From NCBI GenBank assembly GCA_021604605.1, contig BQJH01000088.1:1-10352 (forward strand): DNA of 10,352 nt. The letters are read 5' to 3'. A program made the position numbers and the translations under genes. Below are positions 1 to 7,133 of the stretch, piece after piece; positions within the stretch are counted from its first letter, which is position 1; each line of letters begins with the position of its first letter. Below the pieces are notes generated by a model. That model made no database searches. It saw only the letters and a list, made by a program, of their open reading frames with translations, and had not been told where the DNA came from. Source of the DNA: Hyphococcus sp. (GTDB lineage Bacteria > Pseudomonadota > Alphaproteobacteria > Caulobacterales > Parvularculaceae).

Positions 1-20
1 CCGCCCTTAGAACCCGGCCC

Positions 21-2147
21 ATGCCAGATTTATTACTAGAATTATTCTCCGAAGAAATTCCCGCCCGTATGCAGGCCAGAGCCGCAGCGGACCTTGAGCG
101 CGCGGTCAATAAACGCCTGATCGACGCCGGATTCTTGCCTGAAGGGGTCAAAGGCTTTGCCACGCCCCGGCGTCTTGCTGTTGTGGCGACGGGCCTGCCA
201 GCCAGCCAGCCGGACCGGTGCGAGGAGAAAAAAGGCCCGCGCGTTGGCGCGCCTGAAAAAGCGGTGGAAGGGTTTTTAAAGTCCGCCGGGTTGTCGTCTC
301 TGGATGAGTGCGAACAGCGCGAAGATAAAAAGGGCGCCTATTACGTTGCGGTGATCGATCAAAAGGGCGGTAAGACATCTGACTTAATCGCAGAGTTCGT
401 GCCGGAGATTGTGCGCGGTTTTTCCTGGCCGAAATCCATGCGTTGGGGCGATGGCGAATTAAAATGGGTGCGGCCTTTGCACAGAATTTTGTGCGCTTTT
501 GACGGTGAAGTGGTCAATTTTGAAATTGGCGGTGTGAAGTCTGACGACAAGACCGAAGGCCATCGCTTCATGGCGCCGGAAACTATTCAGACGCGCAACT
601 ATGATGATTATTCGAGCAAGCTGCGCTCGGCCAAAGTTCTCCTCGATATGGGCGAGCGCAAGGAAATTATTGCGCGCGATGCGGAAACATTGTGCAAGGC
701 GCAAGGGTTTGAACTTGTCGAAGATGAAGGCCTGTTGAACGAAGTTTCCGGCCTTGCCGAATGGCCGGTCGTGATGATGGGGAGCTTTGACGAAAAGTTC
801 CTCACCATTCCTGATGAAGTGTTGATCGCGTCGATGCGCGGGCATCAGAAGTATTTTTCTGTCAAAGACCCGAAAACCGGACGCCTCGCCAACAAGTTTG
901 TTTGCGTCGCGAATATTGAAGCGCCAGATGGCGGCGCGGCCATGCGCGAAGGCTATGAACGAGTGCTGGAAGCGCGCCTCTCCGACGGGTGGTTCCTCTA
1001 TAATCAGGACCTCAAAACTAAGCTTGAGGACTGTGAGGATGAGCTTTTTAAAGTTACATTTTTTCAGGGGCTTGGGTCAATTGGTGACAAGGCGTTGCGG
1101 GTCGGGCAACTTGCAAGTAACGACCCAGATTTCGTCAAGATTTCCCCTTCTGAAGTTGAGCAAGCTGCAATGTTGGCTAAAGCTGACCTTGTTTCAGGGA
1201 TGGTCAATGAATTCCCGGAACTTCAAGGGGTTATGGGCCGTTATTACGCTCTCGAAGAAGGTAAATCTTCAGATATTGCTGATGCCATCCGAGACCATTA
1301 CAAGCCGATTGGACAGGACGATGACATACCATCTGCACCATTGTCTGTTGCTTTGGCGCTGGCCGACAAGATCGATACGCTAAATGCATTTTGGGCAGTA
1401 GGAAAAAAACCGTCGGGGGCGGGCGATCCGTTTGCATTACGTCGCGCTGCACTGGGTGTTATCAGAACGATCTTGCATAACAACTATAGAGTTTGTTTGG
1501 CTGACTATTTTGATGTGGCTCAACAGCACTTGGCTGAGCAAAGCGTTGTGCTTTCATCTAAGTGGAAGGCTGATTCTGAAGAGGGGAAGGCTACGTGGCG
1601 GAATGTTATTGATGACCTCCTCTCCTTCTTCCACGACCGTCTGAAAGTTTATCTCAAAGGCAAAGATCACCGTCACGACCACATCGACGCTGTGCTTGTT
1701 GATGCTGGTGGCAATCTGCAAGATGACCTCGTTCTTATCGTTCGTAAGCTCGAAGCGTTGGAAGCGTTCCTAAAAAATGATGACGGCGCTAATCTGGTGG
1801 CGGCGTATAAGCGCGCAGCGAATATTTTGAAGGCCGAGGAAAAGAAAGACAAAATTGCGGCTGATCCGGCGGCAATCAAAAAAGACTTGCTCGCCGACAA
1901 GGAAGAAAAAGCATTGTTCACCGCTTTGGAAAAAGCAGAGGCGAATGCGGACAAAGCCGTGGCGGATGAAAATTTTGAAGCAGCGATGTCAGCGCTTGCT
2001 TCTTTGCGGGCGCCGCTTGATGCGTTCTTTGAAAAAGTGACGGTCAATGCTGATGATAAGGCGCTTCGCGCCAATCGCTTGTCATTACTGGCGCGCTTCC
2101 GCGCCGCCGCCGCTAAGGTGGCGGATTTCTCCAAACTGGAAGGCTAA
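21..2147 (+). CDS. glyS: Glycyl-tRNA synthetase beta subunit
   Basis: This is the beta subunit of the bacterial alpha2-beta2 glycyl-tRNA synthetase, which works with GlyQ in the cytoplasm to charge tRNA-Gly; beta mainly recognises and binds the tRNA. At 708 residues it has the usual family length. The start at 21 gives the family N-terminus MPDLLLELFSEEIPARMQ; no good Shine-Dalgarno precedes it. Family signatures include AKADLVSGMVNEFPELQG followed by MGRYY near residues 385-410, LADKIDTL at 447-454 and DPFALRRAALG from 469. The C-terminal end is a DALR-type anticodon-binding region, with ADDKALRANRLSLL near the end. The alpha-subunit gene would be expected upstream, outside the window. Codon use shifts sharply inside the gene, roughly 1011-1740, from GCG/GCC to GCT/GCA alanine codons, although the protein signatures there are intact. 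The reading frame is unbroken. Confidence 0.97.
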   Translation: MPDLLLELFSEEIPARMQARAAADLERAVNKRLIDAGFLPEGVKGFATPRRLAVVATGLPASQPDRCEEKKGPRVGAPEKAVEGFLKSAGLSSLDECEQREDKKGAYYVAVIDQKGGKTSDLIAEFVPEIVRGFSWPKSMRWGDGELKWVRPLHRILCAFDGEVVNFEIGGVKSDDKTEGHRFMAPETIQTRNYDDYSSKLRSAKVLLDMGERKEIIARDAETLCKAQGFELVEDEGLLNEVSGLAEWPVVMMGSFDEKFLTIPDEVLIASMRGHQKYFSVKDPKTGRLANKFVCVANIEAPDGGAAMREGYERVLEARLSDGWFLYNQDLKTKLEDCEDELFKVTFFQGLGSIGDKALRVGQLASNDPDFVKISPSEVEQAAMLAKADLVSGMVNEFPELQGVMGRYYALEEGKSSDIADAIRDHYKPIGQDDDIPSAPLSVALALADKIDTLNAFWAVGKKPSGAGDPFALRRAALGVIRTILHNNYRVCLADYFDVAQQHLAEQSVVLSSKWKADSEEGKATWRNVIDDLLSFFHDRLKVYLKGKDHRHDHIDAVLVDAGGNLQDDLVLIVRKLEALEAFLKNDDGANLVAAYKRAANILKAEEKKDKIAADPAAIKKDLLADKEEKALFTALEKAEANADKAVADENFEAAMSALASLRAPLDAFFEKVTVNADDKALRANRLSLLARFRAAAAKVADFSKLEG

Positions 2148-2157
2148 GTCACCACCC

Positions 2158-2176
2158 CGGGCGTTTGAGACACCCG
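2158..2176. terminator. Weak hairpin between convergent genes
   Basis: A 7-bp stem with one C-A mismatch pairs 2158-2164 with 2170-2176 around a 5-base loop. It sits between the glyS stop and the stop of the convergent EF-hand gene, where a shared terminator would be expected. There is no T-run on either strand, so an intrinsic terminator is only suggested by position. Confidence 0.25.
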
Positions 2177-2193
2177 AGATGGCCCTTAAAGCC

Positions 2194-2442
2194 TTATTCT
2201 GCCTTCATTTTTGCGGCTTCCTGCCAGACGGAGAATTCTTCAGCGGAAAGCTCGCCAGAGCTGTCGACATCATAGGTGATAAACTCTTCAGCGGTCACTT
2301 GCGGCGCGGCGGTTTGCACTTCGGTTAGTGAAAGACTGCCGGAACCGTCAGTGTCTATGACAGCGAAGTCACTGTCCTCCGCGCAGGCGGCGCTTGCGGT
2401 AAATCCGATGATTGTGATGAGGCCGATTAATCGAGGGGTCAT
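2194..2442 (-). CDS. Small secreted protein with paired EF-hands
   Basis: This 82-residue protein is predicted to be exported and to bind calcium. Residues 1-21 form a signal peptide with a hydrophobic core and an Ala-Cys-Ala end before E22. Cys20 preceded by Ser-Ala-Ala could instead make it a poor-match lipoprotein. Two canonical 12-residue EF-hand loops follow: residues 30-41 (DTDGSGSLSLTE) and 58-69 (DVDSSGELSAEE). Both have acidic or serine ligands at positions 1, 3, 5 and 9, glycine at 6, a hydrophobic residue at 8 and Glu at 12. A purine-rich ribosome site (AAAGGAAA, 6 bases before ATG) supports the start. The gene converges on glyS and lies about 200 bases downstream of the membrane-protein gene on the same strand. 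Calcium buffering or sensing in the periplasm is inferred; the specific role is unknown. Confidence 0.85.
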   Translation of the reverse strand: MTPRLIGLITIIGFTASAACAEDSDFAVIDTDGSGSLSLTEVQTAAPQVTAEEFITYDVDSSGELSAEEFSVWQEAAKMKAE

Positions 2443-2511
2443 GGTCGTTTCCTTTCAAGAGTACCAGTTACATTGCGCCCGGAGTATCCCCTCATCAGGC
2501 TGCAGCGGTTT

Positions 2512-2527
2512 ATCAGTTCCTACTGAT
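2512..2527. promoter_or_regulatory. Inverted repeat upstream of the EF-hand gene
   Basis: ATCAGT (2512-2517) and ACTGAT (2522-2527) form a perfect 6-bp inverted repeat around TCCT. Its near edge is about 70 bases upstream of the EF-hand start codon, in the 197-base gap 2443-2639, where an operator would overlap a promoter. There is no T-run, so a terminator for the upstream gene is less likely. The rest of this gap shows no convincing -35/-10 pair. Confidence 0.25.
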
Positions 2528-2639
2528 CGGACTGCCGTTGCATGAGCTTTATATGCGGCGCATGCGGAAACAATTTCAAATAAATTACGTGTAAGGATAA
2601 AGTCGAATTAATGTTACAACGCCGCCATGTGCGCTGTAT

Positions 2640-4016
2640 TTATTCTTCGTCTTTAAATCCGGCAGCGCGCTCCGCGCTTGGGAAAAAGAGATAAGCGAAC
2701 ATCAAAAGATAGGCCGCGTAATCCCAACTGATCGCCAGCGCCCAGATGTCCGAAAAAATATTTGCATGTTTTAATACTGCATCTCGCGGCGTGATGGTAG
2801 ATAGTCCCGGTGCAAATTCTGCATCGACAACAGACTGCCTTCGTGATGGTGGTTTTTCTACTTCAACGGTTTCAGTTGGCGTTTCAAAAAATTCAACAAG
2901 AATACCAAGCCCACGAGCAGGGGAGAGTTCCGCCGCAGACTTTTGCGGTACGGGCGGTTTCGTGCGCTTTTGTTTCTTGATGAGAGAGGAGAGGGCCTTC
3001 TCCACTTCTTCGCTGTAGTTGTCGATGGCTTCCGATTGCGCGCGTGTCAATAAACTATTGACCGGTTTAGGATTGGCGCGCGCGAAAGACGCGAGTTGTT
3101 GTTCCAGCAGTTTTTCCACGCGCCGGTCATGACGCCATCGGTTAAGGACGCTGGCAAAATCATTATAGGCGGTTTCAAATTCCCGCGCCCATAGATCGTA
3201 ATTGTTAAAGGCATTTCGGCTGAGGAGCTGTTGCAAATTATCGATTTTTGTCGCGCAAATTTCTGGGGCGTATGGAGCGACGCCTGATGGGTCATCACCT
3301 TCGATAATTGCGGCGACACTTGTTTCAAGATCGCGCAACCAGTCTGCGATGCCGTTAAAATAATCTGTCACCGCGCCGGGTCCAGCGGAACCAGTTTGCG
3401 CACCGCCCTGGCGTTCATTATCAGCAACGCGCGCGACGCCGCTGATGGACAGACGTAAGTCTTCGAGGAAAAGATAATCGCGTTGACGGTAAGCGGTTAG
3501 CCCCGCGCACTCCGCCTGTAAGCGTTCTACTTCAAACTGGTAGGTGTGGCGCACAGCGTCTGCGCCGCCAATACCGACAACGGTTGTCCAGGTGGAGACG
3601 AAGAATAAAATCACCGCCAACACCGGGATCACGACAAAGAGTTTCAAGGCGCGCTCGAAAAAGAACATGAGATCGCCAAGGAAACCGTTTCCCATGCCGC
3701 GAAACCAGTCGCGGTGACGGACAAGTTCTGCACCGCCGACCCAGATGGCCACAGCAAGGAAAAAGACAAAGACGCCAAAGGCAGGCGGCAAAAGCGCATT
3801 GCGAAAGAGATCGTCAGATTCCTGGGATGTAATCAGCGAGAAGCCAAGGGCCGAGCTGATAGCGCTGAAGAACCCTGAAGCAACGGCAACAACAATAAAG
3901 AGCCTGTTAAAGAGGGAGGAGCCTTTTAGCCGTTTCGAGGTCAGGATCGAGGCAATGACGGCGCCAATGGCCAGTAAAACGATAGTGATCCAGCCGAATT
4001 CCGAGATGCGTTCCAT
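2640..4016 (-). CDS. Unrecognised multi-pass membrane protein with large soluble domain
   Basis: I do not recognise this 458-residue protein. The start at 4016 begins MERISEFG and is preceded by GAGAG four bases upstream. A longer frame reaching 4238 would overlap ppdK and add an implausible Pro/Arg-rich lead. Four hydrophobic segments lie near residues 8-25, 36-62, 77-97 and 120-147. Then comes a soluble region of about 265 residues and a last hydrophobic stretch near 418-446. The loops after segments 1 (SKRLKG) and 3 (RHRDWFRG) are positively charged, so by the positive-inside rule the N-terminus and the large domain should be periplasmic and the C-terminus cytoplasmic. The only two cysteines, C170 and C254, both lie in that domain and could form a disulfide. 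Residues 347-393 are basic and proline-rich, like a flexible linker. The gene is divergent from ppdK. Function is unknown; a sensor or envelope-scaffold role would be speculation. Confidence 0.8.
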   Translation of the reverse strand: MERISEFGWITIVLLAIGAVIASILTSKRLKGSSLFNRLFIVVAVASGFFSAISSALGFSLITSQESDDLFRNALLPPAFGVFVFFLAVAIWVGGAELVRHRDWFRGMGNGFLGDLMFFFERALKLFVVIPVLAVILFFVSTWTTVVGIGGADAVRHTYQFEVERLQAECAGLTAYRQRDYLFLEDLRLSISGVARVADNERQGGAQTGSAGPGAVTDYFNGIADWLRDLETSVAAIIEGDDPSGVAPYAPEICATKIDNLQQLLSRNAFNNYDLWAREFETAYNDFASVLNRWRHDRRVEKLLEQQLASFARANPKPVNSLLTRAQSEAIDNYSEEVEKALSSLIKKQKRTKPPVPQKSAAELSPARGLGILVEFFETPTETVEVEKPPSRRQSVVDAEFAPGLSTITPRDAVLKHANIFSDIWALAISWDYAAYLLMFAYLFFPSAERAAGFKDEE

Positions 4017-4091
4017 CTGCTCTCGTTCCCCCGTTTTGCTCGTCGGAAGGTAACATGCTGGTCCGGTCTGTATAGGCCACCTGTGATAAGG

Positions 4092-4105
4092 GCGGTTTAT
4101 ACCGC
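4092..4105. promoter_or_regulatory. Palindrome in divergent intergenic region
   Basis: GCGGT (4092-4096) and ACCGC (4101-4105) form a perfect 5-bp inverted repeat around TTAT. The whole 14-mer is palindromic except for one pair. It lies in the 214-base region between the divergent membrane-protein gene and ppdK, so it could be an operator for either. No regulator can be named from the sequence. Confidence 0.25.
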
Positions 4106-4123
4106 GATGCGGCAAATTCCTGC

Positions 4124-4152
4124 TTGGAGTTGGCGGCCCGGCGCTGTATCTC
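4124..4152 (+). promoter_or_regulatory. Tentative sigma-70-like promoter for ppdK
   Basis: TTGGAG (4124-4129) and TATCTC (4147-4152) are separated by 17 bases, the ideal housekeeping spacing, about 80 bases before the ppdK start. Each hexamer matches consensus only partially, so this is a weak candidate chosen mainly on spacing and position. Confidence 0.2.
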
Positions 4153-4230
4153 ATGGCCGCTGCCATCTGAGCTGATTCAGGCAAACGGGCCGATGGAAGC
4201 AAGAAAAATGAAGAAAAAGCGGGTTCTAGG

Positions 4231-6900
4231 ATGAGCAAAACACAATGGGTCTATAGTTTTGGCGCAGGGGAAGCCGGCGGCGACGCATCCATGAAGAATT
4301 TGCTGGGGGGCAAGGGCGCCAATCTCGCTGAAATGGCGAGCCTTGGCCTGCCGGTGCCGCCGGGACTGACCCTCACCACAGAGGTCTGCACCGCCTTTTA
4401 TGAGAACGACAGGCAATACCCGGATGGTTTGAAAGGCGAAGTTGAAGCGGCTCTCGCGAAAGTTGGAAAAGCCGTTGATCGCACGTTCGGGGACAAGGAA
4501 AAACCGCTGCTCGTCTCGGTTCGCTCCGGCGCGCGCGCCTCAATGCCGGGTATGATGGACACGGTTTTAAACCTTGGGCTTAATGACGAAACCGTTGAAG
4601 GCTTAGCCAAGCTCGCTGGCGATCAACGCTTTGCCTATGACAGCTATCGGCGTTTTATTCAGATGTATTCTGACGTTGTTTTAAACGTTGAGCATCATGA
4701 GTTTGAAGACATTCTTGAGACGTATAAAGAAGAACAGGATTATTTCCTCGATACGGAGATGACGGCGGATGACTGGAAGAAGGTCATCAGCGGGTACAAG
4801 AGCGCCGTTGAAAAAAGCCTTGGCAAACCATTTCCGCAAGACCCGAATGAGCAGCTTTGGGGCGCCATCGGCGCTGTCTTTGGATCATGGGGTAATGATC
4901 GGGCGGAAACATATCGCCGCCTCCACAATATTCCGGCGAGTTGGGGCACGGCTGTTAATGTGCAGGCAATGGTGTTCGGTAACATGGGCGACACATCCGC
5001 GACCGGTGTTGCGTTTACGCGTGATCCATCCACGGGCGAGAATGAATATTACGGCGAGTTTTTGATTAATGCGCAAGGGGAAGACGTTGTTGCGGGGATC
5101 CGTACGCCGCAGCCTTTGACCAAGCGAGCCAAAGAAGCCATGGGCGAAACTGAACCATCGCTGGAAGAGGCGATGCCGCCAGCCTATGCGGAATTAATTG
5201 CGGTTTTCGACAAGCTCGAAAAACATTACCGCGATATGCAGGACATCGAGTTTACGATCCAGGACAAAAAACTCTGGATGTTGCAAACCAGAAGCGGCAA
5301 GCGCACCGCAAAAGCGGCATTAAAAATTGCCGTTGATCTTTGCGAAGAAGGCTTGATCAATAAGAATGAAGCGATTGGCCGGGTTGATCCACATTCACTG
5401 GACCAGTTGTTACATCCTTCCTTGGACCCGGATGCGCCGCGCGATCTTGTGTTAACCGGACTGCCTGCGTCTCCGGGCGCGGCATCTGGCGAGGTTGTTT
5501 TTAATTCTGATGAAGCTGAACGACTGGCGCAGGATGGTCGCAAGGTTATTCTTGTGCGGGTTGAAACCAGCCCGGAAGATATTCACGGCATGCATGCGGC
5601 GCAGGCGATTGTTACGGCGCGCGGCGGAATGACGTCTCACGCGGCGGTGGTTGCGCGCGGCATGGGCCGACCCTGTGTTTGCGGGGCGGGTGATCTCAAA
5701 ATCGACAAAAGCGGCGCACATTTTTCTGTTGGCGGCCGTCAGGTCAAAAAAGGGGAAGTCATCACCATCGACGGCGCTGCCGGGAAGGTCTTTTTCGGTG
5801 AAGTGGCGACGGTGCAGCCAGAGCTTTCAGGCGATTTCGGCAAGCTGATGGGCTGGGCCGATGACGTTCGCCGGATGAAAGTCCGCGCCAATGCGGAAAC
5901 GCCTCATGATGCGCAGGTCGCGCGTGACTTCGGCGCCGAAGGCATTGGCCTTTGCCGCACAGAACACATGTTCTTTGATGCAGATCGGATTATCGCGGTG
6001 CGCGAGATGATCCTTGCGGAGGATAAAGCGGGCCGCGAGACGGCATTGGCAAAGCTCTTGCCGATGCAGCGTTCAGACTTTGAAGCCTTGTTTCAGGTGA
6101 TGGCCGGATTGCCGGTGACAGTGCGTTTGCTTGATCCACCGCTCCATGAGTTTCTTCCGCATTCTGATGATGAGATTGAAGAAGTTGCAAAAGCCTCTGG
6201 CATGGATGCGGAGAAGTTAAAAGATCGCGCCCACAAGCTGCAGGAGTTTAATCCGATGCTTGGTCATCGCGGCTGCCGTCTTGGTGTCTCTTATCCTGAG
6301 ATTTATGAAATGCAGGCGCGGGCGATCATGGAAGCGGCGTGTGCAATTGAAAAAGCAACTGGCGAAAAAGTTGTGCCGGAGATTATGGTGCCGCTTGTAG
6401 CCAAGGGCGAAGAGCTTGCCCTTTTGAAAACGCGTATTGATGCGGTTGCGCTGCAGGTTCTGAAAGAAAATAACGCCAAGCTTGATTACATGGTTGGTAC
6501 GATGATTGAGCTGCCGCGTGCTGCGTTGACGGCTGATGAGATTGCCAAGGACGCCGAGTTCTTCTCCTTCGGCACCAATGATCTGACCCAGACAACGTTC
6601 GGGCTTAGCCGGGATGATTCCGCGTCTTTTCTGCCGGATTATTTGCGCCAGCGGATATTTGAGCGCGACCCGTTTGTGACGATCGATATTGATGGCGTTG
6701 GCGCCTTGATGAAGATCGCGGCCGAGAAGGGGCGCAAAACCCGGCCTGACGTCAAGCTTGGAATTTGTGGTGAGCACGGGGGCGATCCGGATTCGATTCA
6801 TTTCGTTGAGACTATCGGCATCGACTATGTTTCCTGCTCGCCTTACCGCACGCCAATCGCCCGTCTTGCTGCAGCGCAATCAAAACTGGCGGCAAAATAG
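4231..6900 (+). CDS. ppdK: Pyruvate, phosphate dikinase
   Basis: PPDK interconverts pyruvate, ATP and phosphate with PEP, AMP and pyrophosphate in the cytoplasm; in heterotrophic bacteria it serves gluconeogenesis or PPi-linked glycolysis. The 889 residues match the full family length and the start gives the family N-terminus (MSKTQWVYSFG, then LLGGKGANLAEM). Domains in order: N-terminal ATP-grasp nucleotide-binding region with SVRSGARASMPGMMDT near 96-111; central swivelling phosphohistidine domain with GGMTSHAAVVARGMG, catalytic His470; C-terminal PEP/pyruvate TIM barrel with GLCRTEHMFF, GTMIELPRAAL, FSFGTNDLTQTTFG and GICGEHGGDP, catalytic Cys846. Both catalytic residues are shifted by 15 from the Clostridium symbiosum enzyme (His455, Cys831), so no domain is missing. 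Thr468, two residues before the catalytic His, is the position phosphorylated by PPDK regulatory proteins in plants and related bacterial systems. A regulator gene is not in the window. Confidence 0.98.
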   Translation: MSKTQWVYSFGAGEAGGDASMKNLLGGKGANLAEMASLGLPVPPGLTLTTEVCTAFYENDRQYPDGLKGEVEAALAKVGKAVDRTFGDKEKPLLVSVRSGARASMPGMMDTVLNLGLNDETVEGLAKLAGDQRFAYDSYRRFIQMYSDVVLNVEHHEFEDILETYKEEQDYFLDTEMTADDWKKVISGYKSAVEKSLGKPFPQDPNEQLWGAIGAVFGSWGNDRAETYRRLHNIPASWGTAVNVQAMVFGNMGDTSATGVAFTRDPSTGENEYYGEFLINAQGEDVVAGIRTPQPLTKRAKEAMGETEPSLEEAMPPAYAELIAVFDKLEKHYRDMQDIEFTIQDKKLWMLQTRSGKRTAKAALKIAVDLCEEGLINKNEAIGRVDPHSLDQLLHPSLDPDAPRDLVLTGLPASPGAASGEVVFNSDEAERLAQDGRKVILVRVETSPEDIHGMHAAQAIVTARGGMTSHAAVVARGMGRPCVCGAGDLKIDKSGAHFSVGGRQVKKGEVITIDGAAGKVFFGEVATVQPELSGDFGKLMGWADDVRRMKVRANAETPHDAQVARDFGAEGIGLCRTEHMFFDADRIIAVREMILAEDKAGRETALAKLLPMQRSDFEALFQVMAGLPVTVRLLDPPLHEFLPHSDDEIEEVAKASGMDAEKLKDRAHKLQEFNPMLGHRGCRLGVSYPEIYEMQARAIMEAACAIEKATGEKVVPEIMVPLVAKGEELALLKTRIDAVALQVLKENNAKLDYMVGTMIELPRAALTADEIAKDAEFFSFGTNDLTQTTFGLSRDDSASFLPDYLRQRIFERDPFVTIDIDGVGALMKIAAEKGRKTRPDVKLGICGEHGGDPDSIHFVETIGIDYVSCSPYRTPIARLAAAQSKLAAK

Positions 6901-6953
6901 CCAACTTTTGGCGCATAAATCGTTACAGGAAATTTCAACACCTAATTGTTTCT

Positions 6954-6959
6954 TATAAT
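6954..6959 (+). promoter_or_regulatory. Isolated TATAAT hexamer
   Basis: A perfect -10 hexamer lies 54 bases past the ppdK stop. No good -35 element is visible 16-18 bases upstream. If it is used, transcription toward the hydrolase gene would start around 6966 and the CtrA box at 6988-7002 would lie just downstream, suggesting repression. Chance occurrence in this AT-rich stretch is quite possible. Confidence 0.2.
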
Positions 6960-6987
6960 TCAATAGCTTAGACAGCATTTGAACAGA

Positions 6988-7002
6988 TTAACAATAGGTT
7001 AA
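6988..7002. promoter_or_regulatory. CtrA-type binding box
   Basis: TTAA (6988-6991), seven bases CAATAGG, TTAA (6999-7002) is an exact match to the TTAA-N7-TTAA consensus of CtrA, the cell-cycle response regulator of Alphaproteobacteria. It lies in an intergenic region about 130 bases upstream of a peptidoglycan hydrolase gene, a plausible class of CtrA target. The match is seen in the sequence; that CtrA binds it, and whether it activates or represses, is inferred. Confidence 0.5.
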
Positions 7003-7056
7003 CGAAACGCTTTTTCAATTGTCGTCTGAGCTTCGGCGCCCCATATAGCTTCGCAG

Positions 7057-7082
7057 CGGCGCCCGTGATGAGCGCCGTTTTT
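7057..7082 (+). terminator. Hairpin plus T-run: terminator or leader attenuator
   Basis: CGGCGC (7057-7062) pairs perfectly with GCGCCG (7072-7077) around a 9-base loop, followed directly by TTTTT (7078-7082), the form of an intrinsic terminator on the plus strand. It lies 157 bases beyond the ppdK stop but only about 50 bases before the hydrolase start and downstream of the CtrA box. A second CGGCGC at 7034-7039 could pair with the same 3' arm, and AGCTTCG is repeated at 7029-7035 and 7047-7053. It may end ppdK read-through or act as a conditional terminator in the hydrolase leader. Confidence 0.55.
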
Positions 7083-7121
7083 GTATCGCAATAATTTATC
7101 CGCTGTTTATTTTCGGTGTTC

Positions 7122-7128
7122 AAAAAGG
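7122..7128 (+). promoter_or_regulatory. Shine-Dalgarno deciding the hydrolase start
   Basis: AAAAAGG ends five bases before the GTG at 7134. The in-frame upstream GTG at 7116 has only T-rich sequence before it and no recognisable ribosome site. This favours 7134 as the start, though the 7116 GTG adds only six residues and cannot be excluded, especially on a leaderless transcript. Confidence 0.55.
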
Positions 7129-7133
7129 TTCTC

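Noticed and set aside
8..10. TAG just before glyS as the end of glyQ
   Set aside because: Only two codons would be visible, too few to identify a gene, although glyQ upstream is likely from common gene order.
898..1383. 161-codon frame overlapping glyS on the same strand
   Set aside because: The GlyS frame contains family motifs across the whole stretch; this frame has none and no start signal.
1673..2134. 153-codon Ser/Ala-rich frame antisense to the glyS C-terminus
   Set aside because: Its low-complexity composition follows directly from the Ala/Lys/Glu-rich GlyS codons on the other strand.
2595..2615. Second CtrA-like site on the minus strand upstream of the EF-hand gene
   Set aside because: TTAA-N7-TTAT misses one consensus base and lies in an AT-rich stretch where chance matches are likely.
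4017..4238. Extending the membrane-protein gene upstream to 4238
   Set aside because: The extra 74 residues are Pro/Arg-rich and unlike the rest, would overlap the ppdK start and fill the whole divergent promoter region. ATG at 4016 has a ribosome site and begins a sensible membrane protein.
6217..6879. 220-codon open frame antisense to ppdK
   Set aside because: It is a shadow of the strongly conserved ppdK C-terminal domain; its translation is rich in Arg, His and Asn with no domain-like pattern.
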